A DNA stretch of 13,246 bases from the NCBI GenBank assembly GCA_023253435.1, contig JALRGJ010000021.1, positions 1-13,246 on the forward strand, in the 5' to 3' direction. Shown in pieces: positions 7,180 to 13,246 of the stretch (its first letter is position 1; every line of letters begins with the position of its first letter). Made by a program: the position numbers and the translations under genes. Under the pieces are notes generated by a model, which ran no database searches, was not told the origin of the DNA, and saw only the letters and a program-made list of their open reading frames with translations. Source of the DNA: Ilumatobacteraceae bacterium (GTDB taxonomy: Bacteria > Actinomycetota > Acidimicrobiia > Acidimicrobiales > Ilumatobacteraceae).

Positions 7180-8420
7180 GACAACGAATATCTGATGGGT
7201 AGATGCTTCAAGCCACCAACGAAGGTTGTCTTCATGAGCGATGGCTCACCCGCCAACTCAATGGAATCCAACCGAGGGATGAGTTCGGTCAGTAATGACT
7301 TGATTTCCATTCTTGCCAACATTGCTCCCAAGCAATAATGAACGCCAAATCCAAATGATAAATGCTTATTTGGTGAGCGTGAAATATCAAATTTGTCTGG
7401 GTCCGTAAAGACATCACCATCTCTATTGGCTGATGGATACGCCAACAGCACGCTTTCACCCTTTTTAATCACATGTCCATGCAAGTCGTAATCCTCTGTG
7501 GCAGTACGCATGAAGTGTTTGACTGGTGTCACCCAACGAATAATTTCATCGGCTGCCGTGGCAACTAAAGAAGGATCCGCCTTGAGCTTTGCCAACTGAT
7601 CAGGGTTTTCGATAAGCGCATGAACACCACCGGCCATTGCCGATGCAGTGGTGTCATGACCCGCCGTAGCGGCAATCACGTAGTAGGAAATTGTTTGCAT
7701 CATGGTGAGGTCTTCACCGTTGATTTTCCCGTTAGCAACGGCTGAAGCAAGATCCTCAGTTGGATTAGCTCGACGCTCTTCAGTGATCTTTGTGAAATAC
7801 GTGAAGAAATCATTAATCACCTCAATGAGTGCTTCTGGGCTGTCATCACGTCGAAGCTCCTCATCTGCAGAACCAAACAACTCCTGAGTAAGTTTGAGCA
7901 TTCGCGGATAATCCGCTTCAGGCAATCCCAAGATGTCCAAAATGACATTTAGGGGGTAATGCATGGCGATGTCTTGAGCAAAGTCACACTGACCACCCAG
8001 TGATGCCATTTTGTCCACATAGCGCTTTGATAACTGAGCCAAACGGGCATCTAATTTCGAGAGATTCTTTGGCAAGAACCACTCACTAGTGACGTTGCGT
8101 AAATCACGATGCTCCGGATCATCCACGTGGATGAGTGTGCGCAACATGTGGCCTTGTTCCTGATTTCGACGGTCGCCTTCAGCAGGTCCAAGCACTGGTC
8201 GAGGCTCATTGATAAAGATGTTGTTATGAAGTTCAATCTCTAAAACATCTGCATGTTTTGTAATGGCATAGAACGGATTCACTTCGCCTTCTGGGTGAAC
8301 AACGTAATGAATTGGCGACTCATTCCGAAGCACTTCACACGCCTTGTAGAAATATTCTTCATCCGCATACGCCGCAGGATCATAAAAAACTGTTGCAGCT
8401 TGATCTGGTGTCATTGTCAT
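7176..8420 (-). CDS. Cytochrome P450, CYP108-like
   Basis: The 414-residue soluble bacterial-type P450 has no membrane anchor. The oxygen-activating I-helix motif is AGHDTT at 253-258, the ExxR motif is EIIR at 292-295, and the haem-binding loop is FGFGVHYCLG with the axial Cys363. The C-terminal region (HFMRTA, YPSANRD, FVGGLKHLPIR) resembles what I remember of P450terp (CYP108A1, terpineol oxidation), so a terpenoid-like, steroid-like or other hydrophobic substrate is a fair guess. It would oxidise the substrate using O2 and two electrons from a ferredoxin and its reductase, neither of which is encoded in this window. AGGGGG at 8427-8432 lies 6 bases before the ATG and fixes the first of two close Met codons as the start. 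Its 3' end overlaps the omega-amidase gene by four bases. The family call is very sure; the substrate is not. Confidence 0.95.
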   Translation of the reverse strand: MTMTPDQAATVFYDPAAYADEEYFYKACEVLRNESPIHYVVHPEGEVNPFYAITKHADVLEIELHNNIFINEPRPVLGPAEGDRRNQEQGHMLRTLIHVDDPEHRDLRNVTSEWFLPKNLSKLDARLAQLSKRYVDKMASLGGQCDFAQDIAMHYPLNVILDILGLPEADYPRMLKLTQELFGSADEELRRDDSPEALIEVINDFFTYFTKITEERRANPTEDLASAVANGKINGEDLTMMQTISYYVIAATAGHDTTASAMAGGVHALIENPDQLAKLKADPSLVATAADEIIRWVTPVKHFMRTATEDYDLHGHVIKKGESVLLAYPSANRDGDVFTDPDKFDISRSPNKHLSFGFGVHYCLGAMLARMEIKSLLTELIPRLDSIELAGEPSLMKTTFVGGLKHLPIRYSLS

Positions 8421-8426
8421 GACCAG

Positions 8427-8456
8427 CCCCCTTTTTCCCTTTCCCTATCTTCTCTC
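8427..8456 (-). promoter_or_regulatory. Polypurine leader with ribosome site of the P450 gene
   Basis: Read on the minus strand, these 30 bases are purines except for a single T. They end in AGGGGG (8427-8432), 6 bases before the P450 ATG. The G-rich end can serve as a Shine-Dalgarno. The long purine tract would keep the leader unstructured and could be a regulator or RNA-binding site. I see no clear -10 or -35 for the P450 in the 83-base divergent gap. Confidence 0.45.
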
Positions 8457-8491
8457 ATTTGACATCACTGAGACCACTTGAACGGGCCATC

Positions 8492-8497
8492 TAGAGT
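8492..8497 (+). promoter_or_regulatory. Probable -10 element (TAGAGT) of a leaderless promoter
   Basis: TAGAGT fits TAnnnT and ends 6 bases before the GTG at 8504; no Shine-Dalgarno lies in between. A TTGACA at 8459-8464 is 27 bases further up, too distant to serve as the matching -35. The geometry suggests that transcription starts at the GTG. Confidence 0.42.
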
Positions 8498-8503
8498 TGT
8501 TAG

Positions 8504-9415
8504 GTGAACCAAAAATCCACCTCATCTGGCATGACAAAAATTGTGTCTGTGGCAGGGATCGCTATTGGTCTTGCTGGGTTTGCATTCATAGGGAGAACAC
8601 TCTTTTCCCATTGGGCTGAGGTGAAAGAGTCATACTCCACTTTGCAAGCAGCAAATCTTTTGGGCAGCGTTGCGCTCGGCCTCGCTGCACTTCTTGTGAT
8701 TGGTTCACAGTGGACTGCATTGCTTGCCGGTAAGGGCCACCACGCACCCTGGCGCAAGGGAATGGCGTGGTACTTCTCTGGCAATTTAGGCAAGTACGTA
8801 CCAGGAGGAATTTGGGCCATCGTAGGACGAGCAGAGATGGCTGTTCGCGGAGGTATCCCTAGAGGAGACGCATACACAGCTACGGCCCTCTCTATGGCAA
8901 CTACTTACCTCGGGTCTGCCGTTGCTATCTGCATCGGCTCAATCGCTGCGTGGACATACCCAGTTGTTGGTGTGCTGGGAGCGCTGGGATTATCCATTGG
9001 ATTCATTCTGTTTTCCAACAAGCCACTAAGAGTATTTACGCTCAAACTTGCAAGCAAAGTCACTAAACGTGATTTCACGATGATTCATCCTCGCCAACTA
9101 CTGGTACTTACTTTCAGTCATGTGCCAGCATGGATCCTTATTTCGCTTTCCACCTCAGTGACGGCTTCAGCATTCGGTCTTCAGATTGGTTTGTTGCAAA
9201 TGCTTTTCATTTCATCTGCATCTTGGTTGGCCGGATTTGTTGTTGTAGGCGTGCCCGGAGGAATTGGAGTGCGCGAAGCCGTCTTTACGGCGTTGTGCAC
9301 CTCTGTAGTTGGTGCTCCGGTGGCACTATCACTTGCTATTGCTAGTCGTGTGGTGTTCATCACCGTAGATCTGTTGGGAACATTGGTGTCCCATTTATTT
9401 GCGCGTCGCCAATAG
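8504..9415 (+). CDS. UPF0104/YbhN-like polytopic membrane protein (lysylphosphatidylglycerol synthase transmembrane-domain family)
   Basis: This 303-residue, very hydrophobic protein has roughly seven or eight membrane segments (for example about 12-34, 50-70, 128-150, 153-171, 200-222 and 228-250). It shows two family landmarks: NLGKYVPGGIW at 94-104 and PGGIGVREA at 251-259. The family includes the membrane (flippase-like) part of MprF and stand-alone proteins that often sit beside polyprenyl-phosphate glycosyltransferases. There is no soluble aminoacyl-transfer domain, so it is not itself a lysyl-phosphatidylglycerol synthase. It probably moves or shields a lipid or lipid-linked sugar in the membrane, but this is inference. 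The GTG start is chosen from the leaderless promoter spacing; ATG at 8531 is an alternative. The 3' end overlaps the pyruvyltransferase-family gene by 21 bases in antisense. Confidence 0.82.
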   Translation: MNQKSTSSGMTKIVSVAGIAIGLAGFAFIGRTLFSHWAEVKESYSTLQAANLLGSVALGLAALLVIGSQWTALLAGKGHHAPWRKGMAWYFSGNLGKYVPGGIWAIVGRAEMAVRGGIPRGDAYTATALSMATTYLGSAVAICIGSIAAWTYPVVGVLGALGLSIGFILFSNKPLRVFTLKLASKVTKRDFTMIHPRQLLVLTFSHVPAWILISLSTSVTASAFGLQIGLLQMLFISSASWLAGFVVVGVPGGIGVREAVFTALCTSVVGAPVALSLAIASRVVFITVDLLGTLVSHLFARRQ

Positions 9416-10627
9416 ATCTGCGATCACCACAAAGTTCTTCTCAGAGCGCTCCCGAACAGCAGGAAGACTCCTGTGAATCTGATCTGCCAGTTCACCTCGC
9501 CGACTTATTGCGTCTTGCACTTTTGTCATGATTGATGACGGATCAGAAAGAGCCGCTGAATCCATTCCAAAATCTGACAGTCCGAAATCATCTAGAACTT
9601 CTCTGTACTTGTGACTCCAACCCAGAACCAAAGTAGGGGTCTCTGTGGCCCATCCGGAAATCATTGCATGAAAACGCGAGGTGACAAGAAGATCACAGGA
9701 TGCAATGAGACGTCTCAACTCTCCTGCCGATAAGTCTGCATCTACAGTTAGCACCTGATCATCTGCATTAAAGTGAGAGCCAATCTCCCTACACACTGGA
9801 CCGTCGTTCATGCGGCCTTCAGGCATGCCTACTCGATAAGAATGTGGCGCAATGACAACTGCCAATCTTGTTTCTTCCCGTATCTGACCCACAAGGGCAC
9901 ACATTGCCTGCACATAATTACCGCCATCAGACTCGAATAACCCGCGCACTACGGCGCTTGGCATAACAACTATGTACTTATTGTTCAAAGCTTTGATCTG
10001 TTGCTCAAGAAGTTCTGGCAATGAAGCGGACTCTTCAAGAGAAAAAGCAAGATCGGCAACATCCACCACATTGCTCCACCCAAATTCATCGAGATGACTG
10101 CGAGTTTTTGCCCCACGGGCGCAAATAGCCGCCAAGCGAGGCAACACCCAAGAAGCCAGAAACCTATTGGGCTGAGTGTGAAACGGTCCAAGCGCCTGTG
10201 CCGCTTTTACGACGGGAACTCCCAAAAGAAGTGCCAAACCTGTCATCAATGCGTTGTACACAGTAATTGGTATTCCACGACCATCTACAAAACTGATACC
10301 AGCTACATCGACCACCACATCAGAGTCAAGAATTGCTCGAGATGCTTTTGCGCGCACCCAGTTAAGTGGTAACCGCAACTTTCTTACAACATAAGCAATA
10401 AGAGCGATTGGTATTTCCACCATCGCTAAACGGATGGGCTGCAAGCCAACTACACGAGCATGTGCACCATGGGGGATTTTGGATGAATCGGTGTCTGGAT
10501 ATGTGGTGAGAATGAAGAATTCACACTCTCCTACATAACTAGGCAGCCGAGAAACTACGGTCTCCAGCATTGCCGCAGCACCTTTATTGGCAGAAAGTGC
10601 CGCACCAACTATGGAGATCCTTTTCAT
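9395..10627 (-). CDS. Polysaccharide pyruvyltransferase family protein
   Basis: The 410-residue protein fits the polysaccharide pyruvyltransferase family (WcaK/CsaB-like, GT-B-type fold). The N-terminal SIVGAALSANKGAAAML has the usual small-residue loop after the first strand. AQALGPF lies near 143-149, the central VMPSAVV and VVIAPHS strands follow, and the conserved TSRFHAMISG motif with Arg318 and His320 is at 316-325. A hydrophobic patch at about 65-80 may touch the membrane. Family enzymes transfer pyruvate from phosphoenolpyruvate to sugars of surface polymers as a ketal, adding negative charge. It is the last gene of a three-gene operon, 12 bases after the GT2 gene, so its acceptor is probably the glycan made by the two upstream enzymes. 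The family call is strong; some members transfer other groups or are uncharacterised, so the pyruvyl activity itself is inferred. Confidence 0.85.
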   Translation of the reverse strand: MKRISIVGAALSANKGAAAMLETVVSRLPSYVGECEFFILTTYPDTDSSKIPHGAHARVVGLQPIRLAMVEIPIALIAYVVRKLRLPLNWVRAKASRAILDSDVVVDVAGISFVDGRGIPITVYNALMTGLALLLGVPVVKAAQALGPFHTQPNRFLASWVLPRLAAICARGAKTRSHLDEFGWSNVVDVADLAFSLEESASLPELLEQQIKALNNKYIVVMPSAVVRGLFESDGGNYVQAMCALVGQIREETRLAVVIAPHSYRVGMPEGRMNDGPVCREIGSHFNADDQVLTVDADLSAGELRRLIASCDLLVTSRFHAMISGWATETPTLVLGWSHKYREVLDDFGLSDFGMDSAALSDPSSIMTKVQDAISRRGELADQIHRSLPAVRERSEKNFVVIADLLATRK

Positions 10628-10639
10628 GGAGAATAGCGA

Positions 10640-11545
10640 TCAGGCGGGCGGAACTGACGATGGAGATTTAGTTGCCCTCACCACCAGGTCTGCCAAAAGT
10701 CCTACCGTGATGACTTGAAGTGATGCGAAAAACACCAACAAGGTATTTGCCGCCAATTTGAAATCTCTTCCTGCCCAGTCAACACCAAGTTTGATAAAAC
10801 CAAGTGCCAATAGCGTCAGACCAAGAGGTAGGAAAACCTTCAGGGGGTTATAAGACAGCGTCATTCTGATTACCTGCAAAATGTAACGCCTGGTGTCTTT
10901 CAACCAATGAAACTTTGATCGGCCAGCACGTGGAAAATATTCAATGGGGAAAAATCCGAGTGAATATCCGTTACCAAGAAATGACATTGTCAATGTAGTT
11001 ACACATGAAAAGCCTTTAGGGAGTTCATGGACATATTGCATAGCAACATCTCGCCTGAATGCTCGAAGCCCAGAATTGAGATCCTTAATATCCGTCTCAG
11101 ACAGGTAGCTGGCTAGCTTTCTAATGACCCATTTGGCTGGTGTACGCAGAATTTTGTGAGTTCCTTCTTCCGTCTGACGCCAACCAACAATGTGGTCGTA
11201 GCCATCCATCGCATCAACAAGTTCAGGAATCAGATTGTTGGGATATGTCATGTCTACATCTGTCCACACCACAATTCGACCTCTTGCAGCAGTGGTACCC
11301 GTTCTGCGAGCGGCACCACTTCCCTGGTTCACACGATGCCTAATCAAGGTGATGCCAGAAATTGCCTCAAGTTCCTTTTCAGAACCATCGTTAGAGCCAT
11401 CATCAACAACGATGATCTCAAATGAATATGAAGAACTATGTAGTGCTTCCCTGATGCGATCTATCTCTGCCCTCAGGTGACCCTTTTCGTTGTAGATGGG
11501 TAAAACAACGCTGACGTCGCATTCATCGGGGGTGTATTGCATCAT
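10640..11545 (-). CDS. Family 2 glycosyltransferase, polyprenyl-phosphate sugar transferase type, with two C-terminal membrane segments
   Basis: The 301-residue protein begins with a GT-A catalytic domain: SVVLPIYNEKG at 12-22, the nucleotide-binding VVDDGSNDGS at 46-55, and the metal-binding Asp96 and Asp98 in WTDVDMTYP. The DLNSGLRAFRR motif at 155-165 is typical of the dolichol/polyprenyl-phosphate mannose or glucose synthase branch. Two hydrophobic helices (about 236-254 and 266-290) form a C-terminal membrane anchor, as in GtrB-like enzymes. It would move a sugar from a nucleotide donor onto polyprenyl phosphate at the inner face of the membrane, supplying the GT-C-like enzyme encoded 17 bases upstream. 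Two adjacent ATG codons exist. AGGA lies 4 bases before the first and 7 before the second, so the second may be the true start. The sugar is not determinable. Confidence 0.9.
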   Translation of the reverse strand: MMQYTPDECDVSVVLPIYNEKGHLRAEIDRIREALHSSSYSFEIIVVDDGSNDGSEKELEAISGITLIRHRVNQGSGAARRTGTTAARGRIVVWTDVDMTYPNNLIPELVDAMDGYDHIVGWRQTEEGTHKILRTPAKWVIRKLASYLSETDIKDLNSGLRAFRRDVAMQYVHELPKGFSCVTTLTMSFLGNGYSLGFFPIEYFPRAGRSKFHWLKDTRRYILQVIRMTLSYNPLKVFLPLGLTLLALGFIKLGVDWAGRDFKLAANTLLVFFASLQVITVGLLADLVVRATKSPSSVPPA

Positions 11546-11562
11546 GAATTCCTACTACTGCC

Positions 11563-13239
11563 TCAGCAGTGGGGTGTTCCCACTCGTTGAAACAATACTC
11601 TCCATATGGTGGGTTCTTCTGCGACAACCTTCCATTCCCCGTTACTTGGGGGCTGATCTGCCGGGCCATATACACATGAAAATTCTGCGGGTATTTCTTC
11701 AGCGAAATCAAGAATCACTAACTGCATAGGGTGAAGGAGCAATCGCATGTAGTAATAATCCCTATCATTGCTGATGCCTTTTGCATAGCCCACACGACTG
11801 CTACCGGAGTCGCGCATGAATTGCACAGTGGCACCCAATTTTTCAAGATTGCCAGTCCTATTGAGCATTGTTCGCTCCCCAGACATCGTTGAACCAGCGG
11901 CAAACACGAGAACCATCACAACTACGGACAACATGCCCCGCTGTTGCGCTATCCACCAGAAAATCAAACAGAGAACACAGAAAGCAATTCCAAAATTAAT
12001 GAGACCTGGTGTCACGAAGTACCTCAGCGCATCAATACCGATGATGTTTGGAAACACAACATTGTCGCGTAGATAACCAAGCTTGACGCCGTCCTTGCCG
12101 TCAAACACCACGTAGGCAACCGCAACCACCGCCACCATCAATGAGGCAATGAACCACCACCGCAAAGCCAGTTGAGAAAATTTAGAGAGACCATGAATAG
12201 AAACAACGATAAGAACCGGTGACACCATCTCTACATATCGTCCGTAGATGAGATGATCTCCTCGGTTTCCGTACAGCAACTGAAGACCGCCGGTAAAAAC
12301 AATCCCGGTAGTTCCCGCAAGAAGAGCTAGGTAACCAATTTTTTTATGGTCAAAAGCCGCTGTCCGCCAGTGACCTTGCTTCACCATCACATAGACGGAA
12401 ACAACAACCCCAATCGAAAATAACCCAAAAGAAGTTGCCACCAAATACCAACTCTGACCAACCATTGTTCTCACAAGGGCTGTCCATAAATTTGGTTGAA
12501 ACAGCCGAGTGAGCAGACGATTCTCTTGGTCGTAACTAGTTGTGTAGACAGAATTTTTAATAAATGAATTCAACTCATAGGCCACAAAGTACCCAATCAC
12601 AACTGCAGCACTTGCTTGAACGGTTACCCCACGGCTGATCTTGCCCTTCCAACCCCAAGCGATAAATAAGACAATGAACATTGGGAGCAACAATGTGAAT
12701 CTGCCGTGCAATGCTGGTAGCACTCCCGCAATGAACCCCAGAGTAATTACACGATTTCTGTTACTAAATTGTGTTGTCTCAATGAGCATGGCAAACAACA
12801 CCAAATAAGCAAGACGAGATGCGGTCTCTGTCCACGAAAACATTGAGGCCACTAACGTGCCTGGCACCACAAGGATTAAAGCACCAATAAGAATTGATTC
12901 ATAACGAGATGAACTGAAATAACGACGCGCCACCCGACTGCCATACCAAGCAGTGACAAGTGCCAATGCGAGATTGGCAAACAAACTAAACCGATACGCA
13001 CCCCAAAAAGAACCAGTAACAAGCCCACCTAATCCGGTCACTAGTCCGTATCCGGCTGGATAAAAGCTCCCGGTGGGAACTGTTGCCTCCACGTGTCCAA
13101 TCAGTGATTGACCATTGATGAGAAAACCCCATTCATCGGGGTGAACAGTGGGCCCATACAGACGAGCCGCAACGGTGCACATAAAGAGAAATGCCAGTGC
13201 TGCCACTGCGGCAGAAAATCGCGCACCAGTACTAGTCAC
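11563..13239 (-). CDS. GT-C-like polytopic glycosyltransferase (start uncertain, near window edge)
   Basis: This protein of at least 558 residues has about ten or more hydrophobic segments. The first (about 9-28) is followed by an extracytoplasmic HPDEWGF with the acidic pair Asp35-Glu36, the usual position of the catalytic DE/DD motif in GT-C enzymes. A YPAGYG segment (60-65), a basic HGRF (178-181) and YGRYVE (332-337) also fit such enzymes. The last 110 residues (about 450-558) look soluble and probably lie outside. GT-C enzymes take sugars from polyprenyl-phosphate donors, which the adjacent GT2 could provide. No strong subfamily match was recognised. The GTG at 13237-13239 is only 7 bases from the window edge and the frame is still open there, so the true start could lie upstream. 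It is the first visible gene of the three-gene minus-strand operon, and any promoter lies outside the window. Confidence 0.72.
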   Translation of the reverse strand: MTSTGARFSAAVAALAFLFMCTVAARLYGPTVHPDEWGFLINGQSLIGHVEATVPTGSFYPAGYGLVTGLGGLVTGSFWGAYRFSLFANLALALVTAWYGSRVARRYFSSSRYESILIGALILVVPGTLVASMFSWTETASRLAYLVLFAMLIETTQFSNRNRVITLGFIAGVLPALHGRFTLLLPMFIVLFIAWGWKGKISRGVTVQASAAVVIGYFVAYELNSFIKNSVYTTSYDQENRLLTRLFQPNLWTALVRTMVGQSWYLVATSFGLFSIGVVVSVYVMVKQGHWRTAAFDHKKIGYLALLAGTTGIVFTGGLQLLYGNRGDHLIYGRYVEMVSPVLIVVSIHGLSKFSQLALRWWFIASLMVAVVAVAYVVFDGKDGVKLGYLRDNVVFPNIIGIDALRYFVTPGLINFGIAFCVLCLIFWWIAQQRGMLSVVVMVLVFAAGSTMSGERTMLNRTGNLEKLGATVQFMRDSGSSRVGYAKGISNDRDYYYMRLLLHPMQLVILDFAEEIPAEFSCVYGPADQPPSNGEWKVVAEEPTIWRVLFQRVGTPHC

Positions 13240-13246
13240 CTCAAAA

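Noticed and set aside
8459..8464. Perfect TTGACA as a -35 box for the gene at 8504
   Set aside because: The TAnnnT hexamer at 8492 is 27 bases away, and no -10-like sequence stands at the usual 16-18 base spacing.
9366..9420. Direct repeat TAGATCTG at 9366-9373 and 9413-9420
   Set aside because: Eight bases, once repeated, within coding sequence and with no linked mobile-element feature. Most likely chance.
11557..11570. Small inverted repeat (ACTGC, four-base loop, GCAGT) across the GT-C stop codon
   Set aside because: Only five base pairs and no T-run, so it is not a terminator. It could affect GT2 translation but is within what chance would give.
1..13246. Mobile element, CRISPR, tRNA or defence system
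   Set aside because: I looked for transposase or integrase motifs, regularly spaced repeats, tRNA-like cloverleaf sequence and nuclease or toxin motifs, and saw none. The window is almost fully accounted for by metabolic and envelope genes.

Overview
This 13.2 kb window looks like chromosomal DNA of a medium-GC actinobacterium. The evidence is tight gene packing, frequent GTG starts, a probable F420-type luciferase-fold oxidoreductase, a bacterial P450 and several apparently leaderless promoters. An uncultured aquatic Acidimicrobiia-like lineage would fit, but that placement is inference. I see no rRNA, tRNA, CRISPR array, insertion sequence or phage gene. Nearly all of the window is coding.

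Left part (1-1533, minus strand): a PlsC-type acyltransferase is followed, with an 8-base overlap, by a DUF1295 (steroid 5-alpha-reductase-like) membrane protein that runs off the left edge. This looks like a small lipid-related operon.

Centre-left (1593-7179, plus strand): four closely packed genes. First is a molybdenum hydroxylase in which the two-[2Fe-2S] domain is fused directly to the molybdopterin domain, with no FAD domain and with purine-hydroxylase-like active-site residues. A luciferase-like (probably F420-dependent) oxidoreductase follows 23 bases later. Then come a fold-type I aminotransferase of the glutamine transaminase K / methionine aminotransferase type and an omega-amidase-like nitrilase, coupled by an ATGA overlap. 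The last two can be read as a 2-oxo-acid transamination and 2-oxoglutaramate clearance pair. The first two probably form an oxidative catabolic or salvage step on an unidentified, possibly N-heterocyclic, substrate.

Centre (7176-8420, minus strand): a cytochrome P450 with all the usual motifs, resembling CYP108-type enzymes at its C-terminus. It converges on the omega-amidase gene, and both stop codons lie in one shared TTAA.

Right part (8504-13239): a cell-envelope glycan module. A polytopic UPF0104/YbhN-like membrane protein (plus) converges with a 21-base overlap on a minus-strand operon of three genes: a GT-C-like polytopic glycosyltransferase, a polyprenyl-phosphate-type GT2 and a polysaccharide pyruvyltransferase-family protein. 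Together they suggest synthesis and decoration of a lipid-linked or surface glycan.

The points most worth a second look are the FAD-less hydroxylase with an enlarged first iron-sulfur motif and its F420-like neighbour, and three plus-strand genes whose starts lie 6-7 bases after a TAnnnT hexamer, as expected for leaderless transcripts. I found no convincing wholly new system.
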